Of a stretch of 64,000 bases of DNA, positions 11,224-21,962 are shown in pieces. Every line of letters begins with the position of its first letter. Positions within the stretch are counted from its first letter, which is position 1. The DNA is from Gentiana macrophylla. Taxonomy: Eukaryota; Streptophyta; Magnoliopsida; Gentianales; Gentianaceae. The position numbers were made by a program, and so were the translations under genes. The stretch lies in contig CM047806.1 of the NCBI GenBank assembly GCA_026214975.1, positions 100,780,739 to 100,844,738 of the forward strand. Direction: 5' to 3'. Under the pieces are notes generated by a model. The model had not been told where the DNA came from. It made no database searches and was given only the letters and a program-made list of their open reading frames with translations.

Positions 11224-12066
11224 GTTGTAACTCCAGTTTTTAGGAAAAAAAAGTGTTTGTAACGTTGGTGGAATACATTGGTGCATGAAAGAGCGGGAGT
11301 GAGAAATGGTAATCTTCCGATACGCAATCCAATTTGGTTGAAGGATATGATATTGTTATTAAGGTCAATTTTTAAGTGAATATTGTATCGTCTATATTGA
11401 AAATTGGGTGTTAAACTTTGGGCTACTCGACTTATTTGAGTGAACCGAGAAGATTCTTCAACTTATCGATTCATATGGGGATCGACAAATGCTAATCTGA
11501 GCCAGACGGTCACTAAAATCTCAGATAGCAACGGATTTCATACACCAAGGTTCAAGATTACAAAATCTAACTCTCAAAATGGAGATTACAGGTAACATAT
11601 ATGCGGTTGTCCTAGCAAACAGACAGGCAGGAAAGGACAAAGTAGGACAATAAGTAGTGTGCCTATAATACAAACTCAAAAGACAATAATACTTTTCCAC
11701 GAATTGCCTTTAATACAAACTAGACACCCCTTTATTCCTGCATCATTCTTACCCCTAAGTGGAATAAACTCCTCCACGAGTCGGTTGGTAAAAGTTGAAA
11801 CAACATCGGGAAGATTATGACCCCAACCCGTGCAAAGGCCTCGGTAATGTAGGTATTGGAGGATTCAACTTTGTCAAAACGACCCGTGAGGTATAAGAAG
11901 AAGTGACAATAATGCAAAAATCAAGGATATACCTTCGTTCCGGCATGTTGTAGTGTTTCCCTTCCCAATAGCACTTTCATATGCCAAAAGACTATGCGTA
12001 CCAATGCATGGACCACTACATTGCTTCTCAAGGGAAGTTTTTGTTTTCCTGACCGTCTCGACTTGT
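11224..12066. other. unassigned spacer
   Basis: About 840 bp between the Tat-like LTR and the target site of Copia-A. I see no domain, terminal repeat or RNA gene. Confidence 0.5.
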
Positions 12067-12071
12067 TCTTT

Positions 12072-12230
12072 TGTCAAATTTTGGTCAATCTATTTCAGAT
12101 ATCTCATCAATCCAAGAGTACAATATTTATAGGCCCTAGTAGGGCTTCTACAATATACATAATACCAAAGCTATCCTTACTAAATCAATACACAAATCAA
12201 TATTTACCATATCAGTAATATATCGTAATA
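12072..12230 (-). repeat. Copia-A 3' LTR
   Basis: Read on the minus strand the LTR starts TATTAC and ends GACA, so the 5' terminus is TA instead of the usual TG. The placement is fixed by the 5-bp duplication outside and by the G-rich polypurine tract (GAGGGGGGG on the minus strand) directly inside. Confidence 0.88.
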
Positions 12231-12310
12231 CCCCCCCCTCGGCCCATCCCCCCTCAAGTTGGAGCGTGAATATCCCGAACGGCCAACTTGAGCAGTAAAA
12301 ATTCGAACTG

Positions 12311-12678
12311 TTGGTGACCCAAAGCCTTGGTAAAAATGTCCGGCAATTGATATTTCATAGGAACATAGGAAGGAAGAATCAAACCGTCAGTAATGGCGTC
12401 ACGGATGAAGTGACAATCAACCTCGATGTGCTTCGTACGTTCATGAAAAATAGGGTTCAGAGCGATATAAAGAGCAGACTGACTGTCACAAAAAAGTCAA
12501 ATGCTAGGGGGTGCCGAACCCCAAGATCAGCGAGCAACTGCTTCGATCAGCCACTTGAGCTCACACGACAAAGAAGCCATAGATCGATATTCCGCTTAAG
12601 CAGAAAAAAAAGACACCGTCGTCTGTTTCTTGGACTTCCAGGAGATAGGAGAAAGACCAAGAAACACGAACCATCCAC
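12311..12678 (-). pseudogene. Copia-A RNase H remnant
   Basis: On the minus strand the C-terminal RNase H is readable: AEYRSMASLSCELKWL, then a frame change and stops, then [20 protein letters not shown] and EVDCHFIRD. These are the standard copia RNase H motifs (AEYxA, DNxSA, HxRTKHI). It continues the fused integrase/RT frame to its right and ends before the polypurine tract. The break in the middle makes it non-functional. Confidence 0.85.
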
Positions 12679-13659
12679 TCAAGACCAACGAGTAATGGGG
12701 ACTCTAGCCCGGTCAGAGTCACACCGACCCTCTAGAGGGAGGAAATTGTCGGAGCTAGCACAACAAAATACCCTGTCCATGATGCCATGATGTTTCTTCA
12801 AATAGAAAACTAGTCGCAAAGAAGCCTCCCAATGCACAATCCGTGGTGTGTGCATAAACGCCAGATCGGGTCGGGTGACCCTGAGATAGATAAGCCAACC
12901 AATAAGATGCTGATACGACGCCAAATCATCCAACAAAGGTCCGGTGGCAAGTGTGAGCTTATGATTCTGCTCTATGGGAAAGTCAGCCGGTTTGCTCCCA
13001 AGTAAACCGGGCTCATGTATAATCTCCAATGCATATTTGTGCTGATTCAAGTAAATCCCTTCTATATTCTGAGCAACCTCCATGCCAAGAAAATATTTAA
13101 GAGCCCCGAGATCCTTCATTTTAAAACACTTGCCCAAGTAAGATTTAAAAACCGTCAACGTCATTTTGTCATTCCCTGCAATTATCATATCGTCAACATA
13201 TACAAGCGCCACAAGTTGAATCCCGTCACGAGTCAAAGTAAAGAGCGAATAGTCAAAGTAAGACTGACGAAAGCCATAATCACGCAAAGCGTACGCAAGT
13301 TTCGCAAACCAACACCGTGGTGCATGTTTCAATCCATACAACGATTCGTGCATCTTGCAAATCATTTTATTCAATAATAGATAAATCCAAACCGAGCGGG
13401 AAAAATCATCAACAATAGTCAAAAAATAAGACGCACCACACGTCGAGGGTACACTATAGGGTCCCCACAAATCACAATGTATTAATTCAAAAATACTACT
13501 GTCTTTATTCTCACTAACGGGAAAAGGTTCACGCGGCTGCTTTGCTTTGAAACAAATATCGCAGTCATCTTTATTTAAATGCTTAGAAATAGTAATATGG
13601 GGTACACGCCGAAGGACCTTTTTCGATGGGTGACCTAATCGCCAATGCCATAAATCCAC
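12679..13659 (-). CDS. Copia-A integrase start fused in frame to RT end (326 codons)
   Basis: Residues 1-60 are the GAG-pre-integrase/zinc region (WHWRLGHPS, then CDICFKAKQPREPF). About residues 75-95 begin the integrase core (HCDLWGPY, TIVDDFSRSVWIYLL). At about residue 97 the frame jumps without a break into RT (HESLYGLKHAPRCWFAKL), followed by the catalytic YVDD near residue 152 and KDLGALKYFLGMEV. The rest of the integrase core, the linker and the RT fingers are absent. A deletion that kept the frame is the simplest reading. The usual order is full-length INT then RT, so neither enzyme could work. The right-hand end of RT is also altered. Confidence 0.85.
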   Translation of the reverse strand: MDLWHWRLGHPSKKVLRRVPHITISKHLNKDDCDICFKAKQPREPFPVSENKDSSIFELIHCDLWGPYSVPSTCGASYFLTIVDDFSRSVWIYLLLNKMICKMHESLYGLKHAPRCWFAKLAYALRDYGFRQSYFDYSLFTLTRDGIQLVALVYVDDMIIAGNDKMTLTVFKSYLGKCFKMKDLGALKYFLGMEVAQNIEGIYLNQHKYALEIIHEPGLLGSKPADFPIEQNHKLTLATGPLLDDLASYQHLIGWLIYLRVTRPDLAFMHTPRIVHWEASLRLVFYLKKHHGIMDRVFCCASSDNFLPLEGRCDSDRARVPITRWS

Positions 13660-15170
13660 TTCCTACATGCTATCCACGGCACGAGCTCATACTTCTGGAA
13701 CACCCACGAACAGAAAAGTCTATCCACACCCTCACCTAGTCCAATCAGCATCCTTGTGACTCGGTCCTGCATAATACACAAGCGATCAGTGAATTGCATA
13801 ACGCAATGATTATTGTCCAAAAATTGTGATGCCGGAGACAAGTTACAATTCAAATCCGGCACATATAAAACATTAAAAAGCCGTAATGTTTCCATCAAAA
13901 TAACCATTCCCGAGTGGGTCGCAACCGAGGAACGTCCATCTGGCAAGCCAATACGACAGTGTGTAATAAGTGTCAATTCAACAAACAAAGTTTGATCACC
14001 CATAACGTGATGTGTCCTCCCGGTATCAATGATCTACGAAACTTTCTAGTCAACCAATCATGAGGCTTTGAAATTTTTAAAAGATCCAATACTGCTTGCC
14101 ATTGAGCCGGGGTAATGTTCGCAACCCCAGCTTGCTCGACTGACGAGGACAAAATCGAGCTGGTTTCGGGATGAGCTGAAGGAGTCGGCTCGTTCTTAAC
14201 CTATTGGAGCTGAGCCAAATTAGCTTGTCCTCCACGGCCCCATCCAGCTGCTGAAGTTTTTCCATCTCCATGAGAACATATCCCCCCACCCTATACTCTT
14301 CTCGGCCGATCATCCACCACTCGGGGTAACCATGAAGTGAAAGCACAAATCTGGGGAATGACCTTTCCGGTGGCAATATGTACAAATCTGTTCAGCATAT
14401 TCCATTGTTTTATCACGAGATTTCACATCGGGCTGGAGACGGAACACCATCTTCACGCCGGCGTCCATGGTCGGAGTTGGTCCAGCCCCTACCGCAAGCT
14501 CTCTTCCGGAGTCAGAGCTTGATAAGCTAGATCCAAATATGGAAGGGGATCCCATCCAAGAAACTGACACCGCATCGAAGCGTAAGTTGAGTCTAGCCCA
14601 ATTAAAAACCAATGTAGGCGATCATCAAAAAGGACATGTTGAAATTTTGAAGCAAGGTCACACTTGCAGCCATTGCAAGAACACGCAGGAGTTGTCACCA
14701 ATTCGCCCAACTCATCCTAGATAGGGCTCATCCTCCCAAAATAGGAGGCCATCGTTTCACCTTTAGCTTGCTTACACTCGGCCAAAGCAGCTTTCATTTG
14801 AGAAATTTTCGTGCCTCTAACCATAAAAAATCTCCCCTTCAAGGACTTCCACAGTGCTTCTGCATCATCAAAATACGACATGGTCGCTCGAATTGATGGT
14901 TCAATCGTGTTCATGATCCATGAAAGAAACATGGAATGAACAGTATACAAATCTTCCAATTTGTCATCATCGGTTGGCTTCTTGATCTTGTCTTCAAGAA
15001 AAACCTGAATTTTCGTTTTGCACATAAAGCTGTGCGAATAGCTCATGCCTATTCGTCATAATTCGGACCCTTGAGTTGAACATTGGTGATCAACTGTCCG
15101 GGATTGTCGTTCGTGCTAAGAAAAAAAAGCATCCAGCTTTTTCTCACCAGAGGTCTCTCCGGCGGCTGCC
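13635..15170 (-). pseudogene. Copia-A gag and protease, broken
   Basis: Minus-strand gag begins near 15170 with the N-terminal LKGPNYDEWARAIRTAL-type stretch (cleaner in the second copy at 35136). It continues at 15046-14717 (LSWIMNTIEPSIRATMSYF, the UBN2/DUF4219 gag signature) and 14710-14489 (FLIGLDSTYASMRCQFL). The zinc knuckle CTYCHRKGHSPDLCF (CX2CX4HX4C) is in the frame 14612-14310. Protease and the pre-integrase region follow at 14003-13635 (THCRIGLPDGRSSVATHSG). Several frame changes separate these blocks. Confidence 0.82.
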
Positions 15171-15192
15171 AGGATCGAAGGAAGAAGACGCT

Positions 15193-15711
15193 TGACGATA
15201 CGGGATTTCACCCTCCACGTGGAATTATAAAATTGGTCCTACTGGCATGTGGAAAAGCCTAAGTTTATAATCTACATCGAGTCAAATACGAGATGAGTCA
15301 GTGAAGTCCGCAGCAACCAGCAGATTCTGCAAGTGTCCCATCTCGAACACCCATGTCGGAGTTACACGAGTCGAGACCAGGGTCCTAACCTCGATTCCTA
15401 AGCCCAACATCCAGAGGGTTACTTGGGCAAGGGGCAAGGCCCAGTAAGGTTATTTATGTCAATAGACCAAACCGCCTTAAGTTTAGGGCAGAAGAAGGAC
15501 ATGTGCCTATAAATACACAACTCCAGGAACTACGTAAGGCTTGATTCCTGGACATTACACAGGATACATAGGCAATCCAAGATACATTCTTGGACTCAGC
15601 CATAAAACACCAAAAACACCATCTTTACTACAATTCTAGCCATTCGATCCCTCTTTAGCTCACCCTTAGATTACACGTGGCCCGGTTAAACCGGTGGTGC
15701 ATTATTTAGCA
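15193..15711 (+). repeat. Gypsy-2 5' LTR
   Basis: Starts TGACGATACGGGATTT, ends TTTAGCA. A TATA box (CTATAAATAC) is near 15510-15519. It differs from the 3' LTR by scattered substitutions, so the insertion is not recent. Confidence 0.92.
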
Positions 15712-15719
15712 TCATCATT

Positions 15720-15738
15720 TGGCGCTAGAAGGAGGGCC
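15720..15738 (+). promoter_or_regulatory. Gypsy-2 primer-binding site
   Basis: TGGCGCTAGAAGGAGGG begins eight bases after the LTR end. Sites of this wording are typical of Tat-group Gypsy elements. I do not name the tRNA. Confidence 0.7.
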
Positions 15739-15768
15739 TTCTACCGGTGAGTTTGTAAAGATATCGCA

Positions 15769-17213
15769 ATGGCACCACCTGCAAGAAGACAGAAACCAAC
15801 GAGCAGTAAGAACCCGCAGATCGAAGAGCACACGGATTTAGACCCAGCAGGGGTACAAATCCAAGTACCTAAAGTCCCCACTAGATCTAGGCCCGCAGAT
15901 ATGCAACCGCCAAAGCCCCAACTTCCTCCGCAGTTACAACACATGCCCGATCACTTAGGATCGTTAGATAAAGATGCCCTGAAACGAGTCGTGGCATCTG
16001 CGTTCATAGACAAAGGGATATATAACACCCCTGAGGAGCATAACCTGTTAGACCCACAGGGTCGAAAGGAGATGGAGAATACAAGGGGAAAGAAGCCTGT
16101 AGATCCCCGGGAAGAGTGCGAAGACGAAGTAGTAATCAGCACAACCAACGCCAAAAAACGTCTTGGACATGAAAAGGAACAAAGGCAAGTCGAGGATAGT
16201 ATTCGAAACGAGTTCAACCGCATCGTGGGAAAAGATCAGGTCACAGAGTGGCTCGAGTCGCCATTCAGTCCCGAGATAGAGGTATACACGATGCCCGAGT
16301 CTTTCAAGCCACCGAAGATGGAACCTTATGATGGTACTATGGACCTAGAGGACCACCTGTGTCGATATATATCACTGATGAGATTAAGAAATGCCAACGA
16401 TGCCATGAAGTGTCGTGCCTTCGATACCTTGCTTACGGGTCGAGCTCGGGAGTGGTTTCATAAGCTACGACCTGGGTCGGTCTCAAGTTTTCTACAGTTG
16501 GGGCAGAAATTTTGAGATGCTTTCATCGGAAACAAGAAGTTCCACCTCAGTGCTACTCATCTCATGAACATCAAGCAAGAAAAAGGAGAATCAACTATTG
16601 ATTTCATGAGGCGTTTCAATCTTTAAGCTATGAAGTTGCATAACACCAGTGATGCACTTCAGGTTAATTCCTTTGTCGGAGGCCTGCGTAATATGAAACT
16701 ATACGACAAGTTGTCTAAGAAGATTCCCAATGACATGGACGAATGTGTGAACATAGTCCACAAATTTTGCCAAGGTGAAGAGGCAGTGCGCTTGCACACC
16801 ATTTCACTTGGCCTCAACTCGAGGAATGACACCCGAGGCCAGACCAAGGGTCAGCCTAAGGGTCGGAATGATGAAGGAAAGTCAAATGTGTTCGATCGAT
16901 TGACCGCACCGATCACGGATCGGCTCGGAAAGAAGGAAATTTGAAAGATTGAGATTTTATCCCTCTCAACCGATCTCGGGGAGGCATGGCCATCATGATC
17001 AAGAAAAACATTGCACGAACACCGAAACCGATGTCCACAGATCCAGAAAAAAGAAAGAACACCCACAAGTATTTTGACTATCACAAGGATGTGGGGCATG
17101 ACACAGAAGAGTGTTTCGACCTGAAAAGAGATATCGATGCGTGTATCCAAGAGGGTCGGTTAGAAGAGAAAGAGTTATCACGGGGGAAGAGACCGATCGC
17201 CACGTCGAGATAA
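15769..17213 (+). pseudogene. Gypsy-2 gag with in-frame stops
   Basis: The first stretch (15769-16515, 248 codons) starts MAPPARRQKP. It has a charged N-terminal half and then the retrotransposon gag domain (FKPPKMEPYDGTMDLEDHL, GRAREWFHKLRPGSV). An in-frame TGA at 16513 and a TAA near 16624 interrupt it; the same frame resumes at 16630-16944 (VNSFVGGLRN, ECVNIVHKFCQGEE). After a frameshift the nucleic-acid-binding end appears at 16986-17213. Its knuckle is degraded: YFDYHKDVGHDTEEC has lost the first two cysteines of the usual YCxYHKxxGHxTEEC. Confidence 0.88.
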
Positions 17214-20019
17214 TCAGAGGCGTCGGGATAGATCACCCGAGCCGACTCGTAGAGATAACCGTAGGGACGATCGTAGGGAAGATCAGAGTCGAGACCCCTA
17301 CGGGGATAATCGCATCGGATATGATTTCAATACAATTGTTGCCGAGCATGAGTCAGATCGACCCCAATCCAGTCGACAGTCTACAGACAGATCGAGGGAA
17401 TCGAAGAAACATAGGTTCACAACAGAGGTGGGTTATGGACCCAAAGACGATATTCCAAGCTCCCACAGTCACAGTGAAGGATAAAGAGGGTCTGTATTAA
17501 TAGTGGAAGTGCAGTCAACATCCTCTACTACTCAGCCTTCAAAGCCATGAAGTTTAGAGATGAGGACGTTGTGCCGTTGTCGACCCCTTTGTTCGGATTC
17601 ACAGGGCAGGCCATCCACCCTGTCGGATTGATAAACTTGCTGACCACTGTTAGAGATGGAGAAAAGGGTCGGACAATGGAAATGACTTATGTCGTAGTTA
17701 AGGCCCCATCGGGTTACAACAAGATATTAGGTCGACCAGCCTTATACGACCTGAGAGCCATCATTTCTACCTTCGATAACAGCATAAAATTTCCCACCTA
17801 GTATGGAGTGAAAGGAGACGTTGAGGTAGCAAGGAATTGTAGTTTGGTCACAATTAAAGGGAAATGTGTCGGGCAGGTATTGGTTGAAGAATTAATTCCT
17901 GAAGAGGAAGAGGATAAGAGCTGGGTCTATGTCGACCCGACAGAGGAAGTTCGTGTGTGGAAATAGGAAGAGGGCCAAGGGGTCCAGATCGGGAAGTGGA
18001 TACCACACCCCGACAAGCAAGACTTGGTCGACCTCCTGGTCGAGTATCGAGATGTGTTCGCTTGGAAGGCAGACGATATGCCAGGCTTATCAGCAGAGAT
18101 AGCAGTACATCGGCTCAATGTCGACCTGAGAAAGAAGCCGATACGGCAAAAGAAGAGAAACCTCACCCCCGAGAGGAAAGAAGCAGTAAAGAAAGAGGTT
18201 GATAAATTGTTGTGGTTGCTGGAATCGTCAAGGAGGTATTCTACCCAGACTGGTTAGCCAATCCAGTTTTGGTTAAGAAGCCAGACGAGAGCTGGCGGAT
18301 GTGCATCGATTTTACACATCTTAACAAGGCATGCCCTAAAGATTCATATCCACTTCCTAAAATTGATCAGTTAGTCGATTCGACGTTGGGTTTTGAGGTC
18401 TTCGGGTTCCTAGATGCTTACAGGGGATATTATTAGATTTTCATGGACCCCTAAGACTCGGAGAAGACCGCTTTTATCACAGAGTTTGGCACATTCTGTT
18501 TCGTGACGATGCCATTTCGCCTAAAGAACGCGGGAGCGACTTATCAAAGAGCGGTTAACAAGATATTCGAGAAGCTGATAGGTCGTAATATGGAAGCCTA
18601 TGTCGACGATTTGTTGATCAAGAGCAAGTCCATGGGACAGTTTCTTGTCGATACCAGAGAGGTTTTCGAGGTGCTCCGTGCAGCGAGTATGAAGCTCAAT
18701 CCAAAAAGTGCAATTTCGGGGTTCGGCATGGGAAGTTTCTAGGCTATATGATATCGAAAGACGGAATTCGAGCTAACCCGGACAAGATCGACGTCCTCAA
18801 GAACATGCCCGCACCTCGTAGCGTCAAAGAAGTACAACGGTTGACAGGTCGGATGGCATCCCTCAACCGTTTCTTGTCGATATCAGCGCAAAGAGCCCTA
18901 CCCTTTTTTAAGATATTGAAGAAGGCAAGTCCGTTCCAATGGGATGACAAGTATCAGAAAGCGTTCGATGTCTTGAAGGAGTATCTATCTGATTTACCAA
19001 CATTGTCTTCACCTCGGGAAGGAGAGAAACTCTTGGTTTACCTAGCTATCTGTGAAGAGGCAGTAAGTGCAGTGTTAGTTCGAGAAGGAGAACAGGTGCA
19101 GGTTCCAGTGTATTTTGTGAGTAAGGCCCTACATGGAGTTGAGATCAGGTACACACCTGCTGAAAAATTAGTATTGGGTTTGGTTCACGCGTTGAGGAAA
19201 TTGAAGCCGTATTTTCAAGCACACCCTATTGCTGTAATAACTGACCAACCTCTGAAACAAATTTTAGCCAAGCCTGAGACATCGGGTTGATTAGCTAAGT
19301 GGGTCTTCGAATTAGCTGAGTACGACATTGAATTCCTACCTCGTACAACTGTTAAAGGCCAAGCTCTGGCAGACTTCATTGCCGAGGGTCTATCTATCCA
19401 GCTAGAGAAAGAGAAACAGACACCAGAAGAACAGTGGACCATCCATGTCGATGGTGCATCCAATAAAGAGGGGGCAGGAGCTGGGTTACTTTTAGTCAGT
19501 CCAAAGGGAGAGGAATTCCCTTATGCACTTCGATTCGAGTTCAAAGCCACCAACAACGAGGCAGAGTATGAAGCCATGATTACGGGTCTGAAGTTGGCGT
19601 TCAAGTTGGGGGTCGAGAATCACCTAGTATATAGCGACTCTCAACTCGTAGTCAATCACATACGAGGTGAGTATGAAGCCAAAGAGGAAGCTATGAAAAG
19701 TTATTTGAAAGTGGCCCAAGGGTTTATTTTGAAGTTCAAAATGGTTCGCATCGAACGGGTACCTCGGAGCGAAAACAAAAAGGCCGATGCGTTGTCCAAA
19801 CTCGCGTCGAATTTCAAATCAAAGAGGAAGGTCTTAGTCGAAATGTTAGCAGAGCGAAGCTACAATGAGGTCGATGTGCAACCAGTTACTCAGGGGTCGA
19901 CATGGATGGACCCGATAGCTCTATACTTGAAAGACGGAGTTCTCCCGTCTGACAACTCCCAAGCCAAAAAAATGCGATTGCAAGCCTCCAGGTACGCCCT
20001 GTTTGATTACATTCTTTAA
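17214..20019 (+). pseudogene. Gypsy-2 protease, reverse transcriptase and RNase H, interrupted
   Basis: Protease is partly readable at 17547-17801, ending with YNKILGRPALYDLRAIIST; its DTG loop is not clear. RT begins near 18024 (LVEYRDVFAWKADDMPGL), continues at 18212-18436 (SWRMCIDFTHLNKACPKDSY), meets an in-frame TAG at 18435 where GYHQ is expected, and resumes at 18503 with MPFRLKNAGATYQRAVN. YVDD is at 18599-18610. The connection and RNase H follow (18748-19290, stop at 19288, then 19300-20019). Motifs there are HVDGASNKEGAGAG, NNEAEYEAMI, YSDSQLVVNH and ENKKADALSKLAS, giving the D-E-D-D set. Confidence 0.9.
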
Positions 20020-20031
20020 CAAAAATCCTTT

Positions 20032-21135
20032 GTGATCCCATGGATGCGGTGTGCCTCGGAGGAAGAGGGGGCATATCTGCTCAAGGAAATACATCGGGGA
20101 GTTTGTGGAAATCATTGTGGAGCTCGAATGCTAGCAAGGAAATGCAAACTTGCAGGTTATTTTTGGCCATCCATGCAAAAAGATGCCAATCGATTGGTGA
20201 TGAGATGCAGAGCTTGTCAAGTACATGATGTGGTGACACACCAGCAAGCACAGGAAATGAATGCCATCGAGTCGGTATGGCCGTTCGATGAGTGGGGAGT
20301 TGACATAGTTGGGCCTTTACCTCGAGCTCCAGGCAATTTCAAGTTTGTAGTGGTGGCAGTTGATTATTTCACAAAATGGGTCGAGGCCAAAGCTCTTACG
20401 GACATCAGGGCTCAGACCATCAAAATATTTCTGTGGGAGAACATTTTATGCAGGTTTGGAATTCCCAAATATCTAATCTCCGACAATGGGACCCAGTTTC
20501 TAGATGAAAGAGTGAAGAGTTGGCTGAAGGAGTATAAGATCGAACATAGAACAACCTCAGTGGCCCGACCTCAGTCCAATGGATAGGTCGAACAGACAAA
20601 TAGGCAGATTAAATTTGGTTTGAAGAAACGGCTAGAAGATGAAGGTCGGGATTGGGCAGCTCAGCTACCTCGCATACTATGGTCGTATCGAACAGCACCC
20701 AATGCGGCCACGCATGAGACTCTCTTTGCCATGACTTATGGATGCGAAGCAGTAATACCTATGGAGATCGGGCTAGCATCACCTCGGGTTTTGGCCTATA
20801 ACGTCCAGAAAAACGCCACCGATCTACTTCATGAGAAAGATAACATCGAAGAGAAGAGAGAGGTTGCGGCACATCGAATGGCCAACTACAAAAGAAAGAT
20901 CTCACAGTATTACAATGCAAGAGTGAAGTATAAGTACTTCCAAGTAGGGGATCTCGTGTTGAGGAAGAATGAAGCAAGCAGGCAGGACCCAATAGGCAAA
21001 CTCGAGCCGAATTGGGAAGGTCCATACAAAATTCTGAAGGTGCATCCTAAGGGATCGTATCAGCTAGGCAGGTCGGACGGAAGTACAGTGCCCCGAACTT
21101 GGCACGCCACCAACCTCAGAAGATATTATGTTTAA
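20032..21135 (+). pseudogene. Gypsy-2 integrase, one in-frame stop
   Basis: Integrase would join the element cDNA to the chromosome. The HHCC zinc domain is at about 20080-20220 (EIHRGVCGNHCGARMLARK, CRACQVHD). The catalytic D, D, E residues are in DEWGVDIVGPLP, LISDNGTQF and NGxVEQTNRQIK. A TAG at 20584 lies just before VEQTNR; without it the frame is continuous to 21135. The C-terminal part has YYNARVKYKYFQVGDLVLRK and NWEGPYKILKV, the usual Gypsy GPY/F end, and stops at RRYYV. Confidence 0.92.
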
Positions 21136-21962
21136 ACTGTTTGTTCATTTTATAACATTTGCAACTCTACTTTCCTAGTTAATTGTAACAGATCGATGCG
21201 AAAATTAATCTCGATGTCTTTTATAGTTTTCTTTTCTAATTATGCTTAACTTGCAAGCTCATGTAAAAAAAAGGAAACTGGAAGAAAGAAAGACCAAAAT
21301 TCGACTTCAACCACAAAACCTCGACACGATGAAGTTGGAGTAAATAGTGAATAAAGCCAAGTCAATGACAATGCTTATCTTACTCCCCACCTGCCAATAA
21401 GCCACGATGCGAGGCAGTTGGAAGATCCCACGATGGATACCCTATTCGACCAGTTCAGAAGCACCACGAAGTGCGACAGTCGAATAAGGAATTTTCAATT
21501 TGACCAAGTCAAAAGCCTGACAAGGCGAGACAGTCGACTCGAGCTCCGACCGAATAGCCAAGTCAAGCCAATAGGGCAGTAAAATGCTAGGTCGACTCAT
21601 ATCTAAGTGTATCATGAGTCATGTACTCATACTACACTTCGAGGGGCCACAAGGGAATTAAGTCCAAAGGACTACACCCCACAAGGCAACGTTTGCAAGG
21701 GAATTAAGTCGAAAAAGACTACACCCTAGACAAATAATCAACAACGAGAAAGACATTCAATGGAAAAGCATATATTGAAATTCAAAAACCAAAATGCAAA
21801 ATTGAAGAGTTTCAGAGACGAATCACAGATTCGACAAAGATCACATTCGAATAAATAAAAGTTATACAACCAGATCGAATCAAAAGGTTCAATAAAAGAT
21901 CAATAGAAGTTGTTACAGCCAAATCGAATCAAATTGTTTAAAAACGATAACAAGAAAGATCA
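21136..21962 (+). other. Gypsy-2 3' region between integrase and antisense ORF
   Basis: About 830 bp with no coding potential on the plus strand. It has repeated short phrases (for example GGGAATTAAGTC twice, near 21653 and 21701). This is part of the long 3' untranslated region usual in Tat elements. Confidence 0.7.
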
